Notes under the pieces: generated by a model
Told to the model about the DNA's origin: nothing
The model's input: only the letters and a program-made list of their open reading frames with translations
Database searches by the model: none
From: Tilletia caries
Taxonomy: Eukaryota; Basidiomycota; Exobasidiomycetes; Tilletiales; Tilletiaceae
Assembly (NCBI GenBank): GCA_032718865.1
Contig: JALUTQ010000035.1
Span: 806,001 to 870,000 of the forward strand
Length of the DNA stretch: 64,000 bases
Direction: 5' to 3'
Program-made: the position numbers and the translations under genes
Shown: positions 1-10,221 of the stretch, piece by piece
Numbering within the stretch: the first letter of the stretch is position 1
How the letters are laid out: every line of letters begins with the position of its first letter

Positions 1-2782
1 ACTTGTGCCTGTCCTCTGCCGAGTCGATCATGAGAGGGTCCGTACCCAGAACCTTCACACCCGTATCCTTCAGACGAAGGGCAATGTTCTGGGGCAGCTG
101 GCCACCCACAGAGACGACCACACCCGTCGCGCCCTCGAGCTCGTAGATGTCCATAACACGCTCGAAGCCGAGCTCCTCGAAGTAAAGGCGGTCAGCCTCG
201 TCGAAGTCGGTCGAGACTGTCTCGGGGTTGTAGTTGATCATGATTGTCTTGTGGCCCATCCCGCGGATCCGGCGAGCGCATGTAACGGCACACCAGTCGA
301 ACTCGACCGAAGAGCCGATCCGGTATACACCGGATCCGAGGACCATGGTGCCTTGGTCATCGAATTCTACATCGTGGGCTTGCGCGTTGTAGGTGGTGTA
401 GAGGTAGTTGGTGTGGGCCGGGTATTCAGCTGCGACGGTATCGATGCGCTTGACCCAAGGCGTGATGCCAAGGGCCTTTCTGGCCTGGCGGACGTCGACC
501 TCCTTCGCGCCCACGAGATGAGCAATCTGCTTATCAGAGAACCCGCGCTGCTTGGCGAGCAGCATCAGCTCATGGTCGATGGCGCTCAAGGAACCGAGCT
601 CCTTCAACTGTCGGTGAGTCTGAACGATGTTGTCCAACTTGTACAGGAACCACCTGTCGATCCTGGTCAGCTCGTGCAACCGCTCGACGGAGTAATCCTT
701 CTCAAGCATAGCGTACGCCAGAGCGAAAAGACGCGTGTCAGTCGGGACCGATAGTGCGTGGTCGAGATCCTCGGGACGGATGTAGGCATCGAATCCGTCA
801 TAGTTGGGTGCAACCTGACGAATGGCTTTCTGAAGAGACTCCTCAAAGGTCCTGCCGATCGCCATAACCTCGCCGACCGACTTCATAGCTGAGCCGATCT
901 CCCTGTTGACGTGCTGGAACTTGGAAAGATCCCACTTGGGGATCTTGGTGACAATGTAGTCCAGAGACGGCTCGAAACAAGCTGTTGTGGTCTTCGTCAC
1001 CGCATTCGGCAGCTCGGGCAACGTGTAGCCCAAAGCAAGCTTAGCAGCGGTGTAAGCGAGAGGGTATCCTGTTGCCTTAGAGGCAAGAGCACTGCAGATT
1101 CAAGGCGCGTTTAAATGTTGACGCCTCAGATGCTTCAAAGGCCTGAAGTTGTGTAAACTCACCTGGACCGACTTAAACGCGGGTTGACCTCGATAACGCG
1201 GTATTCGCGGCTGTCTGGGCTGAGCGCGTACTGGATGTTGCACTCTCCGACGATGCCGAGATGGCGAATGACCTTCAATGCAGCCGTGCGGAGCATGTGG
1301 TAGTTGTCGTCAGAAAGGGTCTGCGACGGCGCAACTACGATGGAGTCACCGGTGTGGATACCGAGCGGATCAAAGTTCTCCATGTTGCAGCAGATAATCG
1401 CGTTGTCCTCCTGGTCACGGAGCACCTCATACTCGCTCTCTTTCCAACCCTTGAGACTCTTCTCGACCAGGATCTGGGGCGACAGACTCAGGGAGCGGGC
1501 GGAAAGATCCCGGAGCTCATCCTCGTTGTCCGCAAAGCCGGAGCCGAGACCTCCCAGGGCATAGGCAGCGCGGACGATGACGGGATATCCAATCTCTGAT
1601 GCTGCCCGGAGTGCCTCTGGTACAGTAGACACAGCCTCCGATTTGGCGACGGGGATGTTGATCTCTGTAAGGAAGATAATGTCGTTCCTGTCAGTCGCAT
1701 TTGCTACACCCAAGTGAAGTTCAAGAATCGTGCGACTTACGGTCAAGCGCCTGTACGAAGAGATCACGGTCCTCGCACATCCTGAGCACGTCAACCTGAC
1801 TGCCGAGCACCTTGACACCGAGACGCTCGAAGACTCCCATCTCGTCCAGCTTGACACCGACGTTGAGCGCACTCTGACCGCCGAAGGTGAGCAGGACGCC
1901 GTCCGGGCGCTCCTTTTCGAGCACGTACGCGACGTATTCGGGGGAGATGGGCAGGAAGTAGATTTCTGACGCCAGGTCGTGACTGTAGAGAAATGGTTCA
2001 GCACACAGCGCACAGCGAGACTCTGTTGGTGTTCACATCATGACGTACCTTGTCTGGATCGTTGCAATGTTGGGGTTGATCTGTGATGTACCAACATGTG
2101 ATGCTTGAGGAGTGAGTTGTTGTATATGCAGATAAGAATAAACAGGAAAAATGCTCGAGAACGTACCAGGACGGTCTCGATTCCTGATTCCCGCAGCGCC
2201 TTGATAGCTTGGGAGCTGGATTGGGACGAGTAGTGAGCAACCAGCAGAGGATGGCAGCAAATCGTCTTCTCATACGAAGACCTACCCGCTGTAGTCGAAT
2301 TCACCGGCCTGTCCGATACTGAGACCTCCCGAACCGACCAGAACGACCTTTTTCACATCAGAGCGCGTCACCTGCGGAAGAGAAGAAAAAGCACATAGGA
2401 GCAAGCAAGCGATCAGGATCGATAGAAGACGAAGATAACGCGTCGAAACACAGATAGATCGGCTCACCTTGGGCAGGAAGCTCTGCCATTTCTGCAGTCC
2501 GGTGGAGATCGGCCTGAGCTCATCGACGTACTCGGCGCGGGGGGCAGGGGTCGGGGCCGGCTTTGCGATTTTGGACGAGGTGTGTAGGGAGCGGTCGCTG
2601 CGGGGGAAGGCGCGCTGTGAGCCAGCACCATTGCCAGACTTGGCGGCGGAGGTGAGGAGGGAGCGGCAGGCAATTGATGCGGCGGCCCCGGAGCTGGCGA
2701 GGAGCGACCTGTTAGGTGCGTGCGCGATGCCTGTGCCAATCGGCAGCGGGTTGCGCAGCGTCCTGGCCGAGATGCGGTGCAT
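1..2782 (-). CDS. CPA2: Carbamoyl-phosphate synthase large subunit, arginine-specific, mitochondrial (5' part; runs off left edge)
   Basis: Makes carbamoyl phosphate from ammonia, bicarbonate and two ATP for arginine synthesis; the ammonia comes from the separate small glutaminase subunit. The ATG at 2782 opens an Arg/Ser/Ala-rich presequence of about 80 residues, which suggests mitochondrial import and the CPA2 rather than the URA2-type enzyme. After an intron come the first ATP-grasp signatures: [21 protein letters not shown] (2285-2369), [40 protein letters not shown] (about 1860-1920), then the long exon 1159-1700 with [14 protein letters not shown] and [11 protein letters not shown]. At least five short introns split this part (for example 2065-2165 and near 1990-2050). 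The gene continues past position 1, so only the N-terminal portion is seen. Family assignment is near certain; exon edges are by eye. A degraded copy of one piece lies at 12864-13000. Confidence 0.93.
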
Positions 2783-3149
2783 GATGGCTGGACAGCGTCA
2801 GGGAGAACTGTGATGGGCAGAGACAGAAGACGGGGTGTCAGTCACTTCTTCGCGGCTCCCCCTGCTGACCGCTTAGACACACTTACAGCAACGAGGCAGG
2901 CCTGACTGCGAGGAGCTTGGCGGGGCGGGGCGGGACTTGGGAGACGGCGAGCGCGAGTCCGGTGGTGGTGAGCGCGGAAGGTGTTCACGATTGCCATGAC
3001 GGGAAAGAAGGAAGTTCCCGCGGCATGACTCACTCACCACCACAAACTCACTCACACTCAAAAATTTGCTCTACATACACAGGAGAAAGGGGGTTAGGAT
3101 TGTTTAGAGCAATAGCTATACAACAGCTATGCTATTGGGGGGGGTCCAA
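2783..3149. promoter_or_regulatory. Region upstream of CPA2
   Basis: 367 bp between the CPA2 start and the edge of the transposable element at 3150. It is GC-rich near the gene and holds no convincing coding sequence. It must contain the CPA2 promoter and 5' UTR, but I see no recognisable upstream peptide or regulatory motif. Confidence 0.3.
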
Positions 3150-3734
3150 TACACCAGCAGACCATGGGGACAGTTTGTGGCGGTCCCGCGGGATCTCCCG
3201 GGGCGGTCCCAGATCTGTATGGGCCCAGCCAGCGGGGGACTGTCCCGGCGGCGTTTCCTCCGCTATCCCGGGACTGACTGGGAGCGAAATCCTGGGACCG
3301 CCCCAGGACTGTCCGAGAAAGAGGAAAAAAATTGATCAAAAGAAAAAAACGAAAAATCAAAATCTATGGGGTTCGAACTCTCGACCCGCAGAATCAGAAT
3401 GACCAGTGCTTTCCGCTGGACCATACGCGCTTTTTCAGCACGGCAAATCATTCTCTAATCAGTACTTATACACTACAAATTGGCATTATCGCGAGGCTGG
3501 TTAAGAAAACTCGCCCAAAAGTCTCGGATCACACCTCAGGGAACCACCCTGAGCATAGGCATTTGGAAAGAAGAGTAGATTATCCTGTTATTTACATTGA
3601 CAGTCCTGGGACGGTCCCCGTGGGACAATACCGGGGTTTTTGCGCTAGGACAGTCCCGGTCAGCCCTGTGGTCTCATCCCGGGACACTCCCGCCCTGGGA
3701 CCCTCCCAGTCAGTCCCCCGGGTCTGCTGGTGTA
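3150..3734. mobile_element. 585-bp non-autonomous terminal-inverted-repeat element with KDZ-like ends
   Basis: Ends are a 14-bp inverted repeat, TACACCAGCAGACC at 3150-3163 and its reverse complement at 3721-3734. Both subterminal regions carry many short GC-rich repeats of the type GGGACTGTCCC or GGGAGGGTCCC in both orientations (3165-3315 and 3600-3715). No transposase is encoded. The ends resemble those of the 7.2-kb element at 39644-46848 (TACACCGCCAACC), which also has GGGAGGGTC-type subterminal repeats, so this may be a non-autonomous relative. No clear target-site duplication is visible. The middle holds a tRNA-like sequence (3364-3430). Confidence 0.6.
3364..3430 (-). other. Degenerate tRNA-like / Pol III promoter sequence
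   Basis: On the minus strand the stretch reads like a tRNA: a box-A-like TATGGTCCAGCGG, then about 35 nt later a box-B-like GAGTTCGAACCCC, followed downstream by T runs that could end Pol III transcription. The acceptor, anticodon and T stems do not pair properly, so it is not a functional tRNA. It may be a tRNA pseudogene or the head of a SINE captured inside the surrounding element. Confidence 0.35.
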
Positions 3735-4280
3735 GCCTTGTCAATGAGAGATACGCCTGACAAGCTGTTGTAAAATCCCAATCCCTTTAAATTGAAACTT
3801 GGTTTTGACGCTAAAAAGTTTCAGAGTCTCAATCCCAACCCGCTACCCTTTTCTGGAGGCGATCTGGATGGGTGGCGGTCGTCTGGACACCTGCCCCGGC
3901 TCGCGGAGGATGCTGACGCTGGGAGCGTGGCCACACGATGAGTGCGCCACCCCCCGCCCTGCCGTTCCGCGAGGAGAGTATATCAGGCAAGCGTAATTCA
4001 ATGGGCCTATGCCCGCGGTGATCCTGCCGCGTTTGGGCCCGAGCATCTGTAAGGTCAGGACTGAGCACGTGACTTGACGCGTCGTCGCGTCGAAGATACT
4101 CCAAACACGGGTGAGGTGAGACTCGTCTGGTGGTCTTCTGCGCTAAAATAGGTCCAAAATCCCTGAACCTGCAATAGGTACGACAATACCCTTAAGGTAT
4201 TGACAAATCCCAATCTTGCCCAATAGCTGTACCTATTCGGAGGATTGACAAAGAGATTGGGAGGGCCATTGCAAGTAACC
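3735..4280. other. Intergenic, no gene seen
   Basis: The sequence between two inverted-repeat elements contains only overlapping low-quality ORFs on both strands. A short hairpin (GGTACGACAATACC / GGTATTG) lies near 4177-4203. Nothing else can be supported. Confidence 0.4.
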
Positions 4281-5008
4281 TGAATGTCCCGATCTATGGT
4301 CGATTCGCCCCGAGCATGAGGCGATTGGCCCCGTAAGCGTTTTTTGAATTGAGCCCGTAAGATGAGGCGATTCAGCCCGTAATTATCGGCGACTGAACCC
4401 ATAAACAAAGGCGATTGAGCCCATAAAGATGGTCGATTGGCCCCATAAGGCAGGGCACTGGCCCCATAAAAATCTCAAATCGCCTTTGGCGACCTTCCCT
4501 GCTTCCAAATCTTCCAGATAAATTATTCTACAGCGGCCAGGGTGCCTGAAGTAACTGTACTGAGCTTCCAGGGTCATATCCGGTCATAGGGGGGCCGGGA
4601 TGGCGGTCTTCGGCGACGTAATTCACTTTGAGAGCTCGTCGACGGGCGGAAACGCTTCACAGAAGCTCGACTTGTGTGTGAGTTGAACCCTCTTACATAC
4701 CTGAAGGCCCGACCGGTCGTTTTGACAGTGTTAGTACACACTACCGCTCTATCCGGCTGAAATAGACATTACGGGCTCTGTCCACCATCTTTATGGGCTC
4801 TGTCCACCATCTTTATGGGGCCAATCGACCATCTTTATGGGTTCAATGTACTAATCTTACGGGGTCAATGCACCAAAATTGCGTTTTTTACGGGCTCAAT
4901 CGACCATCTTTATGGGGTCACATGACCATCTTTATGGGGTCACTCAACCATAGATCGGGGTCAGTGCCGGGGTGCTCGGGGCGAACCGACCATAGATCGG
5001 GACATTCA
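4281..5008. mobile_element. 728-bp foldback / MITE-like element
   Basis: The termini are a 36-bp inverted repeat with one mismatch: 4281-4316 starts TGAATGTCCCGATCTATGGT and 4973-5008 is its reverse complement. Inside, both arms carry tandem-like units built on CCATAAAGATGGTCGATTGG in opposite orientations (left arm about 4395-4470, right arm about 4780-4950), so much of the element could fold on itself. No coding capacity and no obvious target-site duplication. The transposon superfamily cannot be assigned. Confidence 0.65.
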
Positions 5009-5144
5009 CCCGTTCTCGAGGGCCATTTCTCCTGTGATATTGATTCGGTGCTTGTTCTATCTTGCGTTCTTGTTGGAGATAAGCGAAAAAGATAAGCAGA
5101 AACCACTCCATTCACCATTGATATTTGATTGATTCATTCATTGG

Positions 5145-5450
5145 CGGGCCTCCGCCGATGAACAACGCTCCATCATCGGGCACGGCGACTTTGCGCCATA
5201 TCACGAATAACGATTCCAGCACGACGACACGTCTCTCAACTGCCGATGCGAAGCCCTCAAAACTCCAGAGCACCCCCTACTCTGCGAGACCTACGGCCCC
5301 CTCCAGCACCTACTCCACGACGACAACGGTCGAATCTCTCTCCCGTGGCTACTCGACTCTCGGCAGGGCTCTCTCGCCTTTGCACGGTATGCTCAGGCAT
5401 CTAATGCCTTCAACTGCAACCACCAGCCTCCTGTCCTCCAGCAGGCATAG
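5145..5450 (+). pseudogene. Non-LTR retrotransposon (LINE, Tad1-like) reverse transcriptase C-terminus, remnant
   Basis: One reading frame gives the signature found just before the C-terminus of fungal LINE reverse transcriptases: IGHGDFAPYHE, stop, RFQHDDTSLNCRCE (a Cys-x-Cys pair), TPEHPLLC, then LPWLLDSRQGSLAFARYAQA, which resembles the usual 'WLLGT..G..AFA.W' ending. A TAA at 5208-5210 interrupts the frame, and it closes with TAG at 5448-5450. No upstream endonuclease or RT core is present, so it is a 5'-truncated dead copy. The assignment rests on remembered family pattern, not on a search. Confidence 0.5.
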
Positions 5451-5890
5451 TTAGGACAACGCGCGCCTGCGCATCTCTCGGGAACCTCTGATGGGTAGAA
5501 TGGAGTTGGTCTTGTACTGACTCGGTGCGCCAGTGCTCGTCTTTGTTGAGCATCGAAAGTCTCCGTTGTAATTCTTTCACCTCGCACTTGAAAATCAATC
5601 ATCATCATCATCATCATCATCATCAACGCTCCATCATCCACATTTCACACGCTCACCTCATGCATCAGCAACCCCATCCGCATCCCAACTCTCATCCTCA
5701 ACCCCAATATCTCGACCCTCTTTCATCGTGCATCCTCGTTTGTATTGCCCGAATTACAGTCGCGCATTTCACAAGCTTTCCCAACTGATCTCACCTTCGG
5801 GCTGCCGCTCCGCGAAGTGGGTTGTGAGTTGACGTTCCGATCTGGACTCTGGAGAGGACGAGCGACGAGATTCGTGCTCGAGATTCGTGC
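5451..5890. other. Intergenic with ATC microsatellite
   Basis: This holds an (ATC)n run of about 10 units near 5595-5625 and a His/Pro-rich short ORF that is only translated repeat. The motif CAACGCTCCATCATC occurs at 5163 and again at 5624, hinting at a small duplication. It serves as the 3' flank of the METTL4-like gene. Confidence 0.4.
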
Positions 5891-7549
5891 TCAGCCCGAC
5901 ACTGATGCGTTGTCCCGAACTCCAAAGCCGACCACATTCCGCTTGATCGCTTCGTTGCCGACTCCGACGTAGACCCCGTTGCCTTCGCCTGGTAAGATAC
6001 CGCGTGCAAAGAGCTCGACAACGTTGCACTTCGAGGGCTCGTCCATCTTGTGAGGTTGAAGATTCGCCAGAGCGCCTGAGAGGAAAGTAAGGTCAACGTC
6101 AGAACGTTTTTCGCGTGGGCTGGACTCTCGAAAGGAGCTCACCTGCAAGGTAGGGCTTCGTGCTGTGGCCGATGGGGACGCTGGCGATGACCATACGCCG
6201 AGCCTCGACCGGATCAGTCCAAAACCAGGGTCCGACATCGTTGCGCGCTGATGAACTAGCCTCCACCGGCCCGCGTCGTGAGGAACCTTGCTTCGGCCTG
6301 GCCTTGCCCGCGAAGTCGCTGAAAGGAACTTGTTCCATACCTGATGCATCATCGACTTTGCCTTCGAATCGACCCAGGAGCAGAACCTCGTACGGCTTCC
6401 GTTCGCAGCCGTCCTCATATACCGGCTCACAGCCGCGTTGAGTTTCCAGAATCGAATCGGTCACCCCTGGGCTTGAGCTACTAGCTAGGACCTTGAGCCA
6501 GAGAGCCTCTTGCAGGAAGCAAACATGCCACGCCGGAAAGAGCTTGTCGAGTACGAATCTCTTGGCTTTCGGGCTATGCGTTACCCAGACGGCCACCAAG
6601 GTGCCCCGTCGCATACCGCCCGCATGTAGTAGTTCGCGTACCGGGGTCTTGAGAGCCCACAGATCGTAAAGATCGACGGTCTCGTAGCCCTCGTGCCTGT
6701 TCTTTGGAGCAGGCTCAGTATCGTCTTCCCGGTTTTTGCGCTTGCGCGTACTCTGTCCTGACAGTCGTTCTGCAGAATGGTTCGGGTAGGGAGGGTCGAT
6801 GACAAGTAGATCAACTCCACCTTGCTTTTGAACTGCATTATAGACCGCATGCTTGTGAGCTTGTTTACATCATGGAAAGAATCGACGAGCCACTCACCGT
6901 ATTCCTGAAGGGACGTCCAGCCGATGGGCATATCACGTCCCTTGGGCAGAAGATCCGTCAAGAGGAACGCGCTCCTTTTGGGAACAAGAACGTCCACTCG
7001 CCGACCGGGCTCCTCGCCTTCAACCTGGACGTCAACACCGATAATCTTTTCCTCGTTGTCGTCGTTGATCTGTAGTCGGCCGGGGATGAGCTGTTCGTTC
7101 TTGTCCGATGAGCATCTCAACTGGGCACGCGTCAAGTCCGCCCATCGTACGACCTCGGCTTGGTCCGAGACGGGCCGAATCTCGACAGAAGCTGGAAGGA
7201 TGTCGTGCCACTGCCGAGGATGTTCCCATCTCTGTCGCAGTTCCCTTGACGCTTGTAGAACTCTTTCTTGATTCAGCGTATCCTCGCCTCTTGCTCCCCC
7301 TTCCGAATTCTTCTTGCTCGATGCCTTGGGCGCCTTGGCCTTCATCCAGGGCTCGGTCGGAAGCGGTCGGAGCAGGATCGGGCTGTATGCTGAGGACGTC
7401 GCATACCCGGGCATAGAGGCAAAGCAATCGACCAGAACACAATCGAGCGTCGTCCGCGCCTCGCTCGGTCCTTGGCTGTCATCCTCGATGGCGAAGCGAG
7501 TCAAGATGGAGTCCTGCTTCTCGTTGGATGATGGTTGTGCATGTTCCAT
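5891..7549 (-). CDS. MT-A70 family adenine-N6 methyltransferase, METTL4-like
   Basis: Three exons (7549-6898, 6832-6143, 6075-5891) splice in frame to 508 aa. The second exon opens with GGVDLLVIDPPYPNHS: DPPY at residues 230-233 is the catalytic motif of MT-A70 enzymes. Downstream are GTLVAVWVTHSPKAKRFV, LFPAWH, the KPYEVLLLGR strand, the segment ARRMVIASVPIGHSTKP, and a C-terminal NVVELFARGILPGEGNG block, which together match the METTL4 branch of the family. METTL4 enzymes methylate adenine N6 in snRNA, mitochondrial DNA or genomic DNA in different organisms; which substrate is used here is unknown. Most family members carry DPPW; the final Tyr is a variant. The divergent promoter shared with otubain is largely filled by a MITE. 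Family call strong, substrate unknown. Confidence 0.85.
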
Positions 7550-7780
7550 CGCTCACGAAGAGCAAGCATGGACTGGCGTGAGCTTGAGCTGGCGGGATCG
7601 TGTATGCATTCAGACCTGACTTTCACCTCTTCTGCGGTCCTGGGAGGCGTGAAGAAGCGGATTGTCAGTTGATGGTCTTCGCAAGGCAATGAGGAAGGAG
7701 AGAACAAAGGGAAGCAGTGATGGTTGGCTGCGACCTCTCCTCCAACATCGTCCTCACTCTTAACTCCTCCTCCTGTTGTT

Positions 7781-8258
7781 TGAGGTGGAGGACGAAAGTC
7801 TTCGAACGCACCTCAATTTTACTTAGTGTTTACACTCAAATCGCTCCTTCGGAGCTCTCAAAGGAAGTCCACAACCAATACAACAACTTGCGAGCGGAAA
7901 GCTGGAAATCATACAGCGTGTACTTGAGCAACTTTTGTTCTTAAGTTGTCGGACCGGTTTCTGTCTGGGAAAAAGACGACTCTCAATAGGGTTAGGAGCA
8001 AAGTGAAATCACTTAGTAATTTACTAATTGAATAAAATCTCGGATTTTCACACTTTGCTCACGTACCCATTCGCAGACAAAAAGCAGTCAGCTCTGAAGA
8101 GCAAAAAGGTGCCTATTCGTGTGTTCTATGCTTACCACCTTTCAGCTCACAAGTTGTTTGACTGGTTGTGGACTTCAATTGAGAGCCAAGTTTGAAGATT
8201 CTGAGTGTAAACACTAAGTATTTCAGAAATCATTCGAAGACTTTCGTCCTCCACCTCG
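7781..8258 (+). mobile_element. MITE, copy 1 (478 bp)
   Basis: The termini carry a 25-bp perfect inverted repeat: 7782-7806 begins GAGGTGGAGGACGAAAGTCT and 8233-8257 is its reverse complement. The two arms keep further matching blocks in opposite orientation (ACTTAGTGTTTACACTCA, GAAGTCCACAACCA, CAACTTG), so the whole element is an imperfect palindrome. The right end is followed by TA; the left flank is TT, so the TA target duplication is not intact on that side. It has no coding capacity. It lies between METTL4-like (start 7549) and otubain (start 8398), filling more than half of their shared promoter. Copy 2 is at 17253-17730, inverted. Confidence 0.85.
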
Positions 8259-8397
8259 TATGATCTTCTCTCTTCCCTGCATAGGCCTCCACGGCCTGGG
8301 TCAGCGTATGAATCAAAAAAGCACAGACCACTACGCATCGTGAGCAACTCGTCCCTCCATCATCACATCATCGCGGGGGCAACGACACAGCGCAAGG

Positions 8398-9688
8398 ATG
8401 AGTACCGAGGAACAGCAGCAGAAGCAGACAGAGGCTCAGCGCACAGAGCTCGACGACCCCGAAGCCGTCCAGCGCTTCCACGACGAGCAAAATGCCTCAA
8501 GACCATTCGTCTCTCCGCTCGAACCGATCTCGTCGCTCACGGACGAGTTCAAGAACGGGAGCCAGTCTTTCGTGCGCAAGGCTCGTTGGCTGGGCCAACG
8601 CTACAAGCATCTCCATCGAACAAGAGGAGATGGCGATTGCTTGTGAGTACATGCTGCCTGCCCATCTTTTGGGACACATTCTGCAGCGAGCCTGGCTATT
8701 TACTCAGGGCTGACTTCTTAAGCCCTCCGAGCGGACCAGCTACCGCTCCCTGGCCTTCCAGCTCGTGTTCTCCTTGATGAAAGCAAACGATGCGCAGCTA
8801 TGCCAGCGCATGTATGCACACCTCAACAACGCTCTGGAGTGAGTACATGCTGAATTACGATTTGCTTCCACTTGAGCTGAACGTTTTACTTCCTTCTTCG
8901 AACCCCCCGCTTCTCAGCATCTTGGAGCAAGTCATGTACGACCGCTCCGTCACTGAGGACTTCTGGGCACCGCTGCGCGATCTCCTGAGTCGGATTCCGG
9001 GATGTACTTCAACTGTGCAAGGACCTCCGCTCGACACCGACAGTCTCCTGACAGCATTCAACGATGCAGAGACGACAAACTGCATCGTCGTCTTCCTACG
9101 ACTGTGCCTGAGCGCCTGGCTGAAGGTAGGTGGAGGCCAGTGTTCGACTACACTCAATGAATGTCTGTCCACTGATTTCCTCGTTCTCTCCCATCAGCTC
9201 AATACGGAGAAGTTCGGCGTCTTCTTGTTCGCCTTGGACTCCGCAAGTGGTACCGGAGAGCCGCCCACTATGGACGAGTTCTGCTCTCAGGAGGTCGAAC
9301 CTATCGGCAAGGAAGCGGACCATCTGCAGATTGCAGCGCTGTGCGACTTCCTCCAAGTGAGCATTTATCGCGCTTCTCTACATGCGCATACAGCACACGG
9401 TATTCTCTCAGCCCAGCTCACACGAATGAGACTGTTCTCTTCCCTCTCCAGGTCTCCTTGGACGTAGCCTACTTCTCCAGATCGGATCCCGCCTTTGCCC
9501 TGCCAGATGAGCCGGGTTCTGGCGGCACAGACGGCTCAGAGCAGATGCAGGCGGTGGACATAGTCGAGTTCCGGATCGAGAAGGACGCGTCGGAACGGCT
9601 CCCGGGTGCCGAGAGCCCGCGCGGCTTCCTTCACGTCGGCACTCTGCTGTACAGACCAGGTCATTACGACATCCTGCTGGTCGACTGA
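8398..9688 (+). CDS. Otubain-type deubiquitinase (OTU domain, peptidase C65)
   Basis: Five exons (8398-8642, 8740-8838, 8918-9125, 9198-9356, 9452-9688) join in frame to 315 aa. Exon 1 ends in RTRGDGDCFYRSLAF after splicing; Cys81 in DGDC is the expected catalytic cysteine, and His308 in RPGHYDILLVD the catalytic histidine. Between them are the otubain signatures FCSQEVEPIGKEADHLQIAA (exon 4) and an N-terminal region typical of OTUB1. Otubains cleave ubiquitin chains, OTUB1 preferring Lys48 linkages, and OTUB1 also blocks some E2 enzymes non-catalytically. The length fits OTUB1 homologues. The start at 8398 is the first in-frame ATG after the MITE. Confident assignment. Confidence 0.9.
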
Positions 9689-9810
9689 AGAGAGCAAGAG
9701 AGGGGGAGTGGGAGCATGTAGGGGCATCGCAAAGCGAAAGGGGTCATGGTGATAGGGTAGCAATAGTCCATTTCTAGCTAATATACGACACCCGCACGCG
9801 ATCTGCCCCT

Positions 9811-10221
9811 TCAAATGGATGCCCGGTTCACGCGGTTGAAGTGAAGGGTGTTGGAGACACCGCAAGGCAGCTGGGTGACCGTCCAGAGGGCGATCTCCTT
9901 AAGGCCAGCGCCCTTGGAGGCCACATACGCGCCCATGAGGACTGCCTCGACCGCGTGGATCTTGAGAAGAAGGCGCACGATGAAGCCCGAGAACTGTCGG
10001 ATCTGCGAGAGAGCCTGGGCGTCTGTGCGTGGGACGGGGGCGAATCCAGCGTACAGCTGGACAGGCGAGATGCCGTGCAACTGTCGGAGGAGCGAGCCGG
10101 CGACGGTAGGCAGAGGGGATGACGGCTGGGAGACGAAGTAGAGAGCGAGGAGGCCGAGCGTGAAGGGCAGGAACTCCTTAGGAGCAGAGAAAGCGATGCG
10201 GGGCTTGGTCACGGCGGGCAT
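9811..10221 (-). CDS. Small conserved membrane protein (possibly DUF4499/TMEM254-like)
   Basis: Single-exon frame of 136 aa from the ATG at 10221 (MPAVTKPRIAFS); an upstream in-frame ATG at 10281 would add 20 residues with no visible conservation. It has about three hydrophobic stretches: EFLPFTLGLLALYFVS, a central one around FIVRLLLKIHAVEAVLMGAY, and LKEIALWTVTQLPCGVSNTL. The order of helices with a conserved H-x-x-E-A segment and a W-T-x-Q-x-x-x-G-x-S tail resembles DUF4499 proteins, but this is recalled similarity. The gene ends 123 bp from the otubain stop, tail to tail. Function unknown. Confidence 0.55.
   Translation of the reverse strand: MPAVTKPRIAFSAPKEFLPFTLGLLALYFVSQPSSPLPTVAGSLLRQLHGISPVQLYAGFAPVPRTDAQALSQIRQFSGFIVRLLLKIHAVEAVLMGAYVASKGAGLKEIALWTVTQLPCGVSNTLHFNRVNRASI

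Noticed and set aside
5..2013. Long plus-strand frames over the CPA2 locus
   Set aside because: They mirror conserved CPSase codons on the minus strand; a GC-rich third position on the sense strand opens the opposite frame.
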